Shown here in pieces: positions 35,386-44,418 of a DNA stretch of 64,000 nt. The notes beneath the pieces are model-generated. The model saw only the letters and a program-made list of their open reading frames with translations, was not told the DNA's origin and ran no database searches. Every line of letters begins with the position of its first letter. Position 1 is the stretch's first letter. Source of the stretch: Chryseobacterium limigenitum (lineage in GTDB: Bacteria; Bacteroidota; Bacteroidia; Flavobacteriales; Weeksellaceae); assembly GCF_900114875.1 (NCBI RefSeq), contig NZ_FPKW01000006.1, positions 148,355-212,354 on the forward strand, read 5' to 3'. The position numbers and the translations under genes were made by a program.

Positions 35386-37080
35386 TTATTTAGAAAAATA
35401 TTGAAGTTGTTCTGCAATTGGTCCCAAAGTAAGTGCAGGGAAGAAAGACAGGGCAGCGATTAAAAGAATGACCGCTAAAGTCATAAATCCAAAAGTTGCG
35501 GTATCCGTTTTCAAAGTTCCTGCACTTTCCGGAATGTATTTTTTCTGAGCTAAACATCCTGCAATTGCAATCGGGCCTATGATCGGGATAAATCTTGATA
35601 ACAGCAGTACAACTCCTGTTGAGATATTCCACCAAGGGGTGTTGTCTCCCAATCCTTCAAATCCTGAACCGTTGTTGGCGGATGATGAAGTAAATTCATA
35701 CAACATTTCACTAAAACCATGGAATCCAGGATTGTTCAATGTTTTCGCTCCGAATTCAGGCATATAAGCTGTTAAAGCTGTTCCTACAAGAATTAAAAAA
35801 GGGTGAAATAAAGCAACGATCATCGCGATTTTCATTTCTTTGGCTTCAATCTTTTTACCCATAAATTCAGGTGTCCTTCCTACCATCAGACCGCTCATAA
35901 ATACCGCAAGAATGATGAATATAAAGTAGTTTAGAATTCCGACTCCGCAACCGCCGTAGAAGCAGTTGATCATCATCGCTAAAAGCTGATTCATTCCTGA
36001 AAGTGGCATCGTACTGTCATGCATTGCGTTTACAGAACCTGTAGATATTACGGTTGTCGCAATACTCCAATATCCTGAAGAAGCACTTCCGAAACGAATT
36101 TCTTTACCTTCCATCGCTCCCAAATGATTGTCGGTTCCCATTTCTGTAATTAATGGATTTCCCTGAGTTTCATTCACAACATTCGGAACGGCTAATGCCA
36201 GAAAACCGATGGTCATTACGGTGAAAATAGTCCAAGAAAGTTTTCTTTTCTTTAAATAAAATCCTAACGCAAAAACCAACGCAAAAGGAATGATCATCTG
36301 AGTAACCATTTCAGTCATATTGGTCATGTAATTCGGATTTTCAAGAGGATGGGCAGAGTTCGCTCCGAAGAAACCTCCACCATTTGTTCCTAAATGTTTG
36401 ATTGCCACAAAAGCAGCAACTGGGCCTCTGGAAACATCAACTTTCTGACCTTCCAGATTGGTGATATGATCTTTCCCTTCGAAAGTCATCGGAGTTCCGT
36501 TGGCAGAAAGGATAAAAGCCACAACAATACTTATCGGAATTAATATTCTGATTATTGATTTCGTGAAAAAATCGAAAAAATTACCTAATTCGGTCGTTGT
36601 TTTTTCTTTAAATGCTTTGAAAAGTACTGCCATCGCAGCCATCCCGGTTGCAGCCGTTACAAACTGTAAAAACATTAAGTACAACTGACTTAAATAACTG
36701 ACTCCCGTTTCTCCCGAATAATGCTGTAGGTTACAGTTAACCAAGAAAGAAATTGTTGTATTAAAAGCCAGATCGGGCGACATATCCGGGTTTCCGTCTG
36801 GGTTTAAGGGAAGGAATGACTGATTTAATAAGATGAAAAATCCGATGATGAACCAAACTAAATTAATGGCCAGCATGGCAAACATATTCTGTTTCCAAGT
36901 CATCTGACGGTCCGGGTTGATCCCTGAAATTTTATAAATAATATTTTCAATCGGTTGAAAAATTTTATCTAAAAAAGTCTTTTTATAACCGTAAACATCA
37001 GCAATGTATTTCCCTAAGAAAATACCAATAACTAATGTGATCGCGAACATCGCTATGATGCCTAAAATTTCTGTATTCAT
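35386..37080 (-). CDS. kdpA: Potassium-binding channel subunit KdpA
   Basis: 564 residues, about ten membrane helices. Filter-loop signatures are seen: NCNLQHYSGETGVSYLSQL, GTNGGGFFGANSAHPLENP, GSVNAMHDSTMPL and SSANNGSGFEGL. KdpA holds the high-affinity K+ site. It starts 8 nt after kdpF. A 164-bp gap (35222-35385) separates it from kdpB; I see no gene or clear promoter there. Confidence 0.96.
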   Translation of the reverse strand: MNTEILGIIAMFAITLVIGIFLGKYIADVYGYKKTFLDKIFQPIENIIYKISGINPDRQMTWKQNMFAMLAINLVWFIIGFFILLNQSFLPLNPDGNPDMSPDLAFNTTISFLVNCNLQHYSGETGVSYLSQLYLMFLQFVTAATGMAAMAVLFKAFKEKTTTELGNFFDFFTKSIIRILIPISIVVAFILSANGTPMTFEGKDHITNLEGQKVDVSRGPVAAFVAIKHLGTNGGGFFGANSAHPLENPNYMTNMTEMVTQMIIPFALVFALGFYLKKRKLSWTIFTVMTIGFLALAVPNVVNETQGNPLITEMGTDNHLGAMEGKEIRFGSASSGYWSIATTVISTGSVNAMHDSTMPLSGMNQLLAMMINCFYGGCGVGILNYFIFIILAVFMSGLMVGRTPEFMGKKIEAKEMKIAMIVALFHPFLILVGTALTAYMPEFGAKTLNNPGFHGFSEMLYEFTSSSANNGSGFEGLGDNTPWWNISTGVVLLLSRFIPIIGPIAIAGCLAQKKYIPESAGTLKTDTATFGFMTLAVILLIAALSFFPALTLGPIAEQLQYFSK

Positions 37081-37088
37081 GATTTTGA

Positions 37089-37166
37089 TTAAAATTTTTC
37101 AGGTTTCGTTAAAACATAACAGATGTACCCAAAGGCTAGTATTGAAAGGATAAATAAACTCCACAT
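37089..37166 (-). CDS. kdpF: KdpF, 25-residue membrane peptide
   Basis: 25 residues: a single hydrophobic helix (MWSLFILSILAFGYICYVL) followed by TKPEKF. The 'L-x-KPEKF' end is the KdpF signature. KdpF stabilises the KdpFABC complex in the inner membrane. Its stop lies 8 nt before the kdpA start, so it is the proper first subunit gene of the operon. Too short for routine gene callers and easily missed. Confidence 0.85.
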   Translation of the reverse strand: MWSLFILSILAFGYICYVLTKPEKF

Positions 37167-37171
37167 AATTT

Positions 37172-37255
37172 TTATATTTTGTCGAAAAAATCAACAGATT
37201 TGTACAAAAGCCAAAACATTACTGCGAAAAGCAGTATCAAACTAATGAGCATCAT
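37172..37255 (-). CDS. 27-residue membrane peptide upstream of kdpF
   Basis: 27 residues with one hydrophobic helix (MMLISLILLFAVMFWLLYKS) and an acidic tail (VDFFDKI). It starts with a double ATG and ends 5 nt before the kdpF start, the spacing of an operon partner. It is not KdpF itself, because the KPEKF end is absent. It could be another small subunit or a leader peptide whose translation controls kdpF. The alternative is a chance open frame, but composition and spacing favour a gene. Confidence 0.6.
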   Translation of the reverse strand: MMLISLILLFAVMFWLLYKSVDFFDKI

Positions 37256-37479
37256 GATGTTACAATTAAGGTTAATAAAGTAAAAAGTACATACGATACA
37301 ATCAAAAAGCTGAATTTTGAATGCTCCCGTTTTTTGAACGTTTTTCTTGAAATTGTCATTTTTAGAATATTTTATTTAAATCCTATATGCCAAAATAAGA
37401 ACCATTTTGCTAATATTAGAGGTAAGTGTTTTATTGATAGTGTTTTATGCGGTTTTTAGATGGTGCCACAAAACAGAAA

Positions 37480-37500
37480 AGCCTATCAAAATGATAGGCT
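37480..37500 (-). terminator. Hairpin terminator after the NtrC-type regulator gene
   Basis: A perfect 9-bp stem (AGCCTATCA/TGATAGGCT) with a 3-nt loop is followed on the minus strand by TTTTCTGTTTT. It separates the regulator gene from the kdp structural genes, so these need their own promoter between 37256 and 37479, which I could not place. Confidence 0.7.
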
Positions 37501-37607
37501 CTTTATTATAATGATAGGATGCTTTAGGCGAGAAGCAGTAAGCTATAAGCGAATTCTAGCGTAATAATTTAAAACTCTTAAACACTAAGATTCTCCAACC
37601 CTCAAAC

Positions 37608-38936
37608 TCATCGCAGTTCGTATTCTTCCAATTTGCGGTACAAGGTTGCAATGCCGATTTCCAGTAATCGCGCTGCTTCGGCTTTGTTTCCTTTTGTATA
37701 TTGAATTACTTTTTGGATATGTTCTTTTTCCAAAGATCTCATACTCAAGGAATCTTTATCAGCAGAAACTGTTTTTTCGGAATAATGCGGAAGACTTTCT
37801 GTATCCAGCATATTGTCATTCATTAAGATCAAACTTCTTTCGATGGTATTTCTTAATTCACGGATATTTCCTTTCCAGTCGTTTTTTTCTAAGGCTTTAT
37901 AATATTCCGGGGAAACCTGAACGGATGACAAATGCAGTTTATTTGAAAAAATATCAATAAAATTTTTAGCTAAAACTTTTAAATCATCTTTTCTTTCACG
38001 AAGAGGAGGAAGATTGATCTCGAAAACGTTTAACCTAAAATAAAGATCTTCCCTGAAATGTCCCTGCTTTATTTCGTCTTCTAAATTTCTGTTGGTGGCG
38101 GCAATTAATCTGAAATCTGATTTTGAAACCTTTGTTTCACCCATTTTCATAAACTCTTTCGTTTCCAGGACGCGAAGTAATTTTGCCTGAAGCTCAATCG
38201 GCATTTCACCAATTTCATCAAGGAATAAAGTTCCGCCATTAGCTTCTTCTACAAGCCCTTTTTTGTCTTTTATGGCTCCGGTAAAAGAACCTTGCTTGTG
38301 CCCGAAAAGTTCACTTTCCAGAATTTCTTTGCTGAATGCAGAACAATTGATCGCTACAAAGTTATTTTTCTTTCTGTCGCTTCCCTCATGAATGGCGTTC
38401 GCAAAAACCTCTTTTCCGGTTCCGGTTTCTCCTGTTAAAAGAACGGTTGCATCTGTTAAAGCCACTCTTTCTGCCAGTTTTTTAGCCTGAATAATTAAAG
38501 GAGAAATTCCAATGATTTGATTAAATCCTTTTTGAATATTACTCTTTTGAACGGTCTTGGATTTATTATCTTTTGCTTTTTCCAGCGTTTTATAGACCAA
38601 CGGAATAATTTTCTCGTTATCATCGCCTTTTACTAAATAATCGTAAGCTCCGTTTTTCATTGCCTGAACGGCATCGGTAATATTTCCGAAGGCGGTCATT
38701 AAAATAATTTCAAGGTGAGGATATTTTGTTTTGATGGATTTTACAAGATCAACTCCGAAAGCATCGGGAAGCCGGACGTCACTTAACACAACATCAAAGT
38801 CGTACTGTTCGAGCATCGTCATTGCAGAGCGCGCTGTGGAAGCTTCTTTTACGTTAAAATTTTCTTGGGAAAGGATCATTCCTAATAATTTCAGGAGCTT
38901 GATCTCATCATCGATGATCAGAATGTTTCCGGACAT
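37608..38936 (-). CDS. NtrC-type sigma-54-dependent response regulator
   Basis: 442 residues. Receiver domain (1-120) with the phospho-acceptor Asp in VVLSDVRLPD; AAA+ domain (about 135-365) with Walker A GETGTGKE and the sigma-54 contact loop as GSFTGA instead of the common GAFTGA; FIS-type HTH at the C-terminus (NKAEAARLLEIGIATLYRKL). It activates transcription by sigma-54 RNA polymerase. It sits upstream of the kdp operon where enterobacteria have the OmpR-type KdpE on the other side, so it is the probable kdp regulator, together with the histidine kinase at 28413. Confidence 0.9.
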   Translation of the reverse strand: MSGNILIIDDEIKLLKLLGMILSQENFNVKEASTARSAMTMLEQYDFDVVLSDVRLPDAFGVDLVKSIKTKYPHLEIILMTAFGNITDAVQAMKNGAYDYLVKGDDNEKIIPLVYKTLEKAKDNKSKTVQKSNIQKGFNQIIGISPLIIQAKKLAERVALTDATVLLTGETGTGKEVFANAIHEGSDRKKNNFVAINCSAFSKEILESELFGHKQGSFTGAIKDKKGLVEEANGGTLFLDEIGEMPIELQAKLLRVLETKEFMKMGETKVSKSDFRLIAATNRNLEDEIKQGHFREDLYFRLNVFEINLPPLRERKDDLKVLAKNFIDIFSNKLHLSSVQVSPEYYKALEKNDWKGNIRELRNTIERSLILMNDNMLDTESLPHYSEKTVSADKDSLSMRSLEKEHIQKVIQYTKGNKAEAARLLEIGIATLYRKLEEYELR

Positions 38937-38962
38937 GGTTGTTATTTTTGGAAAACTTAGTG

Positions 38963-38970
38963 CAAACTTA
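38963..38970 (-). promoter_or_regulatory. -7 promoter element of the response-regulator gene
   Basis: TAAGTTTG on the minus strand, 26 nt before the start codon, matches TAnnTTTG. Confidence 0.55.
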
Positions 38971-39121
38971 GATAATTATTTTGTAAAAAGGCAAAGAAAG
39001 CTGAAGAGGATTTTATTGTTTGTGAGCCTTGTCAAGGTTTTTGGAAGAAAAATAATGTAACAGTCCAACGAAAAAAAATCTTAACTGATTGGATGGCTGC
39101 ATAATAATTTACCGACAAAAG

Positions 39122-39236
39122 CCTAGCCGCGATAGTAACGGTTACCCCGCAACAGGAAGTGGGAAAGCTGGCGGGTTTGGTGTGGGGAGGGTCGGCGTGA
39201 GGAGTATGAGTGGATAGCGCGAAACAGCTCCTGAAA
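39122..39236 (+). ncRNA. Probable structured element (dispersed Flavobacteriia motif)
   Basis: The 308-bp gap 38937-39244 contains a GC-rich block in AT-rich DNA: it opens CCTAGCCGCGATAGTAACGG, holds pairing CCCCGC/GCGGG segments, and ends GGATAGCGCGAAACAGCTCC plus TGAAAAA. AGGAG (39200-39204) can pair with CTCCT (39228-39232). I recall similar 'CCTAGCCcCGAT ... GGATAGCGgGA ... AGCTCCT' blocks between genes in many Flavobacteriia. Strand and function are not certain; it could be a structured RNA or a repeat element. The Rfam Flavo-1 family is one candidate to compare. Confidence 0.5.
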
Positions 39237-39325
39237 AATAAATAATGAGTAAGTGGCAAGTAATTAATAATCGTCACAATAGATGTAATAATAGAAAAAG
39301 TAGAAAGTGTTCTTTTTTGATTGCT

Positions 39326-39333
39326 TACATTTG
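39326..39333 (+). promoter_or_regulatory. -7 promoter element of the M16 peptidase gene
   Basis: TACATTTG, 22 nt before the ATG at 39356. It lies downstream of an in-frame ATG at 39245, which therefore is unlikely to be the start. Confidence 0.55.
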
Positions 39334-39355
39334 TATACATTCTTATCTTAAACGA

Positions 39356-42241
39356 ATGAAAATGAATTTATATATGACCGACAAAAGATATAAGGAGACG
39401 ATTCATACCGATAAAAATAACTACGAATATACTACCATAACTCAGGACGAAAATAAAGTAAGAATCTATACTCTGAAAAACGGGTTAAAAGTTTTTCTTG
39501 CTCAAAATTTTGATGCTCCGAGGATTCAGACCTACATTCCTGTAAGAACGGGAAGTAATAACGATCCGTCCGATAATACAGGTTTGGCGCATTATCTTGA
39601 GCATATGATGTTTAAAGGAACTTCAAGATTAGGAACTCAAAACTGGGAAAAGGAAAAGGTTTTACTAGACCAGATTTCTGACTTATACGAACAGCATAAA
39701 GCAGAACAAGATCCTGAAAAGAAGAAAGAAATCTACACAAAAATAGATGAAGTTTCTCAGCAAGCAAGCCAGTATGCGATTGCGAATGAATATGATAAGG
39801 TAATTTCTTCCTTAGGCGCAAGCGGAACGAATGCCCACACTTGGTTTGACGAAACCGTTTACAAAAATAATATTCCCAATAACGAACTTGAAAAATGGCT
39901 GAAAGTCGAGAAAGAAAGATTTTCTGAATTGACATTAAGGCTTTTTCACACTGAATTAGAATCCGTTTACGAAGAATTCAACAGAGCGCAGGATAATGAT
40001 TCTAGATTGGTGAATTATGAGTTGATGGATGCTCTTTTTCCGACTCATCCTAACGGTCAGCAAACGACTTTAGGGAAGCCGGAACATTTGAAGAATCCTT
40101 CTATGAAGGCTATTCATAAATATTTTGATGAATATTATGTTCCTAATAATTATGCCATGGTTTTGGTGGGTGATCTGGATTTTGAAGAAACGATTCAACT
40201 TGTAGATCAGTATTTCGGAGCTATTCCTTACAAAGAATTACCAAAGAAAACTCCAATTATTGAAAAACCACTTACTGAAATTGTAGAAAGAACAGTAAAA
40301 AGCCCGACGACACCAAGAACTCAATTAGCTTGGAGAACCGACAGCTATGGGAGCCGAGAAGCGATATTAGCTGATATTATAGCAAATATTTTAAGCAATA
40401 GAGGAGAAGCAGGATTATTAGATTTAAATATCAATCAGACGCAAAGAATGCTTTGGGCACAGGCTTTTTCTGTTGGGTTAAAAGAATACGGATATTTTTC
40501 AATTGTTGCTGTTCCGAAAGAAATGCAGACCTTGAATGAAGCTAAGGAAATGGTGTTGGAACAGATCGAATTATTGAAAAAAGGAGATTTTCCGGATTGG
40601 ATGCTTCCTGCCATCATCAATGATTTTAAACTTCAAAGAATGAAAACGCTGGAAACAGCCGATGGTCTTGCAACAAATCTTTATGATACTTACATCAAAG
40701 GCAGATCTTGGGAAGAGGAATTAAGCGAGATGGATGAATATTCTACTGTTACCAAACAGGAAGTTGTAGATTTTTCGAATGAATTTTTTAAAGATAATTA
40801 CGTTCTCATCAACAAAGAAAAAGGAGTTAACGATAAATTATTGAGAGTTGATAACCCGGGAATTACCCCTATAAAAATCAACCGTGAGGCTCAATCTGAG
40901 TTTTTACAAGAGATTTTAGCTGAAAAGACAGAAGATATTCAACCTGAATTTATTGATTATCAAAAAGAAATAAAAACGACTTCGGTTAAAGATAAAAAAC
41001 TGAGTTTCGTTAAAAATAAATATAACGAAATTGCTCAGGCTCATTTTATTTTCCCTTTTGGAAGTGATCATGACAGAGATTTGGGAATTTCTACGCAAGT
41101 TCTTCAGTATCTCGGAACAGAAAAATTTTCACCCGAAGATCTTAAAAAAGAGTTCTTTAAAATCGGGGTTAGCAATGACTTTAAAACCTCTGCCGATCAG
41201 CTTTTGATCTCATTGAGCGGTTTAGAAGAAAATCTTGAAAAAGGAATTGAGTTGCTTCAACACTGGATGCATAACGTGCAACCAGATCAGGAAATCTACA
41301 ATCAGTTTGTAGAAACTATCCTTGAAAATCGTGAAGCAGTAAAAAAAGATAAAAACCGTATTATGACAGCTTTGACAAATTATACAAAGCTTGGAGAATT
41401 CTCCCGTTTTACAGATATTATTTCGAAAGAAGAACTGGAAAGTTCCAACGTTGAGGTATTTACAGACAGAATGAAAAAACTGTTTGATTATCCTTATCAA
41501 GTGTTTTTCTACGGGAAAAGCTTTGAAAACTTTACTAATTATATCGAAAAATATATTGAAACGGCAAGTCTTCAAATTCCTGAGCCTAAAAAATATCCTG
41601 AACCGGAAACGAAAGGAAATGTTTATTTCATGAACTACGACATGGTGCAGATGGAGATGAGCAAAATCGGAAGAGGAAATGAAGTCAACACCGCAAACTT
41701 CGGAAAGATCAATGTTTTCAATGAATATTTCGGAAGAGGATTGTCGTCGATTGTTTTCCAGGAGATCCGTGAGAGTAAGAGTTTGGCATATTCTGCGTAT
41801 GTTTCTTACGCTGCCAATTCAGAATCCGGACATCCGGATTATATCACAACGTACATCGGAACTCAGCCGGATAAATTGCAAATTGCAGTTGATACGATGA
41901 GCGAATTGATGAATGAACTTCCTGAAGTGCCCATTCAGTTTGAAAATGCCAGAAATGCAGCATTGAAACAAATTGCATCAACGAGAATTACCAGAACAAC
42001 TATTTTCTTCAATACCTTAAGGTTAAAAAAAATAGGCATTTCGCATGATTTTAGGAAAGATATTTATCAGCAGATCCAAAGTCTGAAATTTGATGATGTG
42101 AATAAGTTTTATCAGACAGAAATAAAACCTGTACATTTCAATACAGCCATTATCGGGAAACGAGAAAACCTGAATATGGAAGCCGTTAACCAAATGGGAG
42201 AGTTCAAAGAATTGACTTTAAAAGATATTTTTGGACATTAA
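39356..42241 (+). CDS. M16 (pitrilysin/insulinase) metallopeptidase
   Basis: 961 residues from the ATG at 39356. The inverted zinc motif HxxEH is seen in LAHYLEHMMFKG, with the third ligand Glu expected in ELESVYEEFN. The protein has the full four-domain length (two M16 N/C pairs; the second, from about 560 on, lacks the zinc site as is usual). No signal peptide or lipobox is visible, so it should be cytoplasmic, unlike many M16 proteins of this phylum. Starts six or twelve codons later (MTDKRYKETIH) are possible. M16 enzymes degrade peptides inside a closed chamber. Confidence 0.9.
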   Translation: MKMNLYMTDKRYKETIHTDKNNYEYTTITQDENKVRIYTLKNGLKVFLAQNFDAPRIQTYIPVRTGSNNDPSDNTGLAHYLEHMMFKGTSRLGTQNWEKEKVLLDQISDLYEQHKAEQDPEKKKEIYTKIDEVSQQASQYAIANEYDKVISSLGASGTNAHTWFDETVYKNNIPNNELEKWLKVEKERFSELTLRLFHTELESVYEEFNRAQDNDSRLVNYELMDALFPTHPNGQQTTLGKPEHLKNPSMKAIHKYFDEYYVPNNYAMVLVGDLDFEETIQLVDQYFGAIPYKELPKKTPIIEKPLTEIVERTVKSPTTPRTQLAWRTDSYGSREAILADIIANILSNRGEAGLLDLNINQTQRMLWAQAFSVGLKEYGYFSIVAVPKEMQTLNEAKEMVLEQIELLKKGDFPDWMLPAIINDFKLQRMKTLETADGLATNLYDTYIKGRSWEEELSEMDEYSTVTKQEVVDFSNEFFKDNYVLINKEKGVNDKLLRVDNPGITPIKINREAQSEFLQEILAEKTEDIQPEFIDYQKEIKTTSVKDKKLSFVKNKYNEIAQAHFIFPFGSDHDRDLGISTQVLQYLGTEKFSPEDLKKEFFKIGVSNDFKTSADQLLISLSGLEENLEKGIELLQHWMHNVQPDQEIYNQFVETILENREAVKKDKNRIMTALTNYTKLGEFSRFTDIISKEELESSNVEVFTDRMKKLFDYPYQVFFYGKSFENFTNYIEKYIETASLQIPEPKKYPEPETKGNVYFMNYDMVQMEMSKIGRGNEVNTANFGKINVFNEYFGRGLSSIVFQEIRESKSLAYSAYVSYAANSESGHPDYITTYIGTQPDKLQIAVDTMSELMNELPEVPIQFENARNAALKQIASTRITRTTIFFNTLRLKKIGISHDFRKDIYQQIQSLKFDDVNKFYQTEIKPVHFNTAIIGKRENLNMEAVNQMGEFKELTLKDIFGH

Positions 42242-42247
42242 AATTAA

Positions 42248-42270
42248 AAGAGGCTTAAAAAAAGCCTCTT
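42248..42270. terminator. Bidirectional terminator
   Basis: A perfect 9-bp stem AAGAGGCTT/AAGCCTCTT is followed by a T-run on the + strand and by A/T-rich sequence on the minus strand. It lies between the convergent M16 and GNAT genes. Confidence 0.85.
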
Positions 42271-42273
42271 TTT

Positions 42274-43353
42274 TTATGTCATCACACAATCACCATCGCC
42301 GTCCTGAAAATTAGGATCAAAGCCATTGGGAAGGTTTTTAATAAGCTGTTTGTGGAACATATACCGTCTTTCCATATTTCGCTGATGGATTTTTGGAAAT
42401 ATATTCATCGATTCTGCTTTTTTGTTGAATTCTGTTTGATAGCTTATTAAATAATTAATTTTATTCTTAACGACAAAATAGCTTAAAAATGTAACGAATT
42501 GTTCCAAATCAGATTCTGAAAACAGATAAGAAATTTTTAAGTGACCATTTCGTACAAACAAAAGCGCACAAGTCTCTAAAACATTTTTCTTGTCATAAAT
42601 TTTTATCCAGAAATAGTTGATGCTCTCAGAAAAGCTGGAAAATAAATAGTTTTCTTCTTTGTTTTTACTTTCTAAAACCCATGGATTTTCTATTGCCCAA
42701 TTGAGTTCCTCAGCATTTCGGTTACTATGAAATTTTGAAATGAAATCAACGCTTTCACTATCCACTTTATCAAGAATTTCAAATTTGAAATCAGGTTTTT
42801 GAATGAAACAGTTTTTTACTGAAATAAAAGTATTTAACAGAGCATCTCCCAAGCTGAAAATTGGCTTTAGATTCTCTGTTTTAGGCTTTTTTGAAGGAAT
42901 TATCGTTGCAAGATCTGTACGGAAATAATATCGCTTGCCAACTTTAGGCCGGATGTATTCAAAAGTCCCCATTTTGTTATAAAGTCCTTCTGCTTCTTTT
43001 GTAAATTCTGTGAGCGCAAGATTCTCGTTATATTCTTCAAATGCCTTTTGTAAAAGGGATTGAGCAATCCTTTTTCCTCGAAAATTACTGCTTACATATA
43101 ACGTACTCAGCCATGCATAATTAAACACTTTTCCATCAATGATAAAATTATCGGGAAAACAACCGATATAACCGGCTAAATTCTCATCGTCAAACGCTAA
43201 AATAAGTAACGTTTGATCATCATTTGCTTTTGGATTATTGATGTGAGATCGAGCTCTATGCGCTGTAATTGGTAAAAAATCGTATTTTTTGAAATCTCCG
43301 GATGATACAAATTCCCCCAATTGTTTTTTATTAAATGTCTTTAAATGTATCAT
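42274..43353 (-). CDS. GNAT-family acetyltransferase
   Basis: 359 residues. The N-terminal GNAT domain (1-150) has the acetyl-CoA loop in STLYVSSNFRGKRIAQSLLQ and a typical tail (LALTEFTKEAEGLYNKMGTF). A second, less clear half (190-345) resembles the duplicated GNAT fold of large Bacteroidota members. Its ATG overlaps the stop of the polysaccharide deacetylase gene (ATGA), so the two are coupled. This suggests both act on the same cell-surface or secreted sugar or peptide; the substrate is unknown. Confidence 0.8.
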   Translation of the reverse strand: MIHLKTFNKKQLGEFVSSGDFKKYDFLPITAHRARSHINNPKANDDQTLLILAFDDENLAGYIGCFPDNFIIDGKVFNYAWLSTLYVSSNFRGKRIAQSLLQKAFEEYNENLALTEFTKEAEGLYNKMGTFEYIRPKVGKRYYFRTDLATIIPSKKPKTENLKPIFSLGDALLNTFISVKNCFIQKPDFKFEILDKVDSESVDFISKFHSNRNAEELNWAIENPWVLESKNKEENYLFSSFSESINYFWIKIYDKKNVLETCALLFVRNGHLKISYLFSESDLEQFVTFLSYFVVKNKINYLISYQTEFNKKAESMNIFPKIHQRNMERRYMFHKQLIKNLPNGFDPNFQDGDGDCVMT

Positions 43354-44348
43354 TTCCTTATGATTTTATTTTTATTGAAAATACTTTTTAATTGATAGTA
43401 ACAAATTTCTTTTTTTAATATTGTTTCAGCGTTTTTCCCTGTTTCCATCGGGATTCTTTGGAGGTTTTTTGAAACGCTGTCGAGCTTTATTCCTGCGCTT
43501 CCGAAAGTACAGAACATGTTTTTATTTTTAAATAATTCGTCAAAAAAAGACTTTTCCACTCCGAAATCTGTAAAAGGAAAAGCGAAACTTTCGTATAGAA
43601 AATTGTTAATATTTAAATAGTCAAATGTTTTGTTGGTCGTCTCTAGTTTTTCACTTAAAGACAACTCATTGTACAAAGGATGATCCCAACTATGCGAGGA
43701 AATTCCGAATCCTTTTTGAGTTAATGATTTTAATTGGTCGAAGCTTAAATAAGGTTTTTGTTCTTTTAAAAATGAACTAATATTGATTTCAAGTGCTCTC
43801 GTAAGCTTATTCAGAGTATCTGTTTGATGATAATTTAGCTGTAATATTTTCTGTTTAATTTTTGATTTTGAATCACTTTTAAACTGAAGAATATTATAGA
43901 TTTCTGGGCTTATATCTTTATTTTTTTCAATTTCATTAATGATCAAACTTGCTTTGCTGCGAAACATCAAATCTTTATTATCAATGAAAGCCGGATTGAT
44001 AAAATTGACGGCATAAATTCCTTTTCTTTCTAAAATCGGAACGACAACATCATAAAATTCCCTAAAACCATCATCAAAAGTAAGTAAGGCAATTTTCTTT
44101 TTAGGTTTAAAATTTCCTTTGATAAAATCTTTAAATTCTTCCCAATTCACAAACTGAAAATACTTTGATAAGTAATCCAGATCCTGCTCAAACTGCTTTA
44201 CATTTTTATAGTTGATGATATGATTAAGATGAAGTAGGTTTTCATCAGAAACACAGTGGTAGACAGACAAACAATAGGGAAGAGGAAACGATTTTTCGAT
44301 ATCATTTCCTGCAAAATTGGCTAATAAATTTATGATTCGGTCTTTCAT
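43350..44348 (-). CDS. Polysaccharide deacetylase (NodB-type)
   Basis: 332 residues. The NodB domain shows the TFDDG motif (IALLTFDDGFREFYD) and the metal HxxxH-like motif (SSHSWDHPLYNELS). It has no signal peptide. Such enzymes remove N- or O-acetyl groups from chitin-like, peptidoglycan or capsular sugars. It is coupled to the GNAT gene. The intervening region 150-210 is helical and longer than in minimal NodB. Confidence 0.85.
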   Translation of the reverse strand: MKDRIINLLANFAGNDIEKSFPLPYCLSVYHCVSDENLLHLNHIINYKNVKQFEQDLDYLSKYFQFVNWEEFKDFIKGNFKPKKKIALLTFDDGFREFYDVVVPILERKGIYAVNFINPAFIDNKDLMFRSKASLIINEIEKNKDISPEIYNILQFKSDSKSKIKQKILQLNYHQTDTLNKLTRALEINISSFLKEQKPYLSFDQLKSLTQKGFGISSHSWDHPLYNELSLSEKLETTNKTFDYLNINNFLYESFAFPFTDFGVEKSFFDELFKNKNMFCTFGSAGIKLDSVSKNLQRIPMETGKNAETILKKEICYYQLKSIFNKNKIIRK

Positions 44349-44418
44349 AAAATAAAAAGAATCTATTTAAATTAAGATTGAAAATTTAAATAGATTCTTA
44401 AAGTTATCATTAAAAAAA

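Noticed and set aside
37380..37465. Possible sigma-54 promoters before kdpF (TTGGCAT near 37387 and TGGCAC near 37454, minus strand)
   Set aside because: The -24-like halves are present but no GC-containing -12 half follows at the right distance in either case.
39245..39355. N-terminal extension of the M16 peptidase from an ATG at 39245
   Set aside because: A -7 box lies inside it (39326-39333), and the extra 37 residues are basic, Cys-rich and do not look like a signal peptide.
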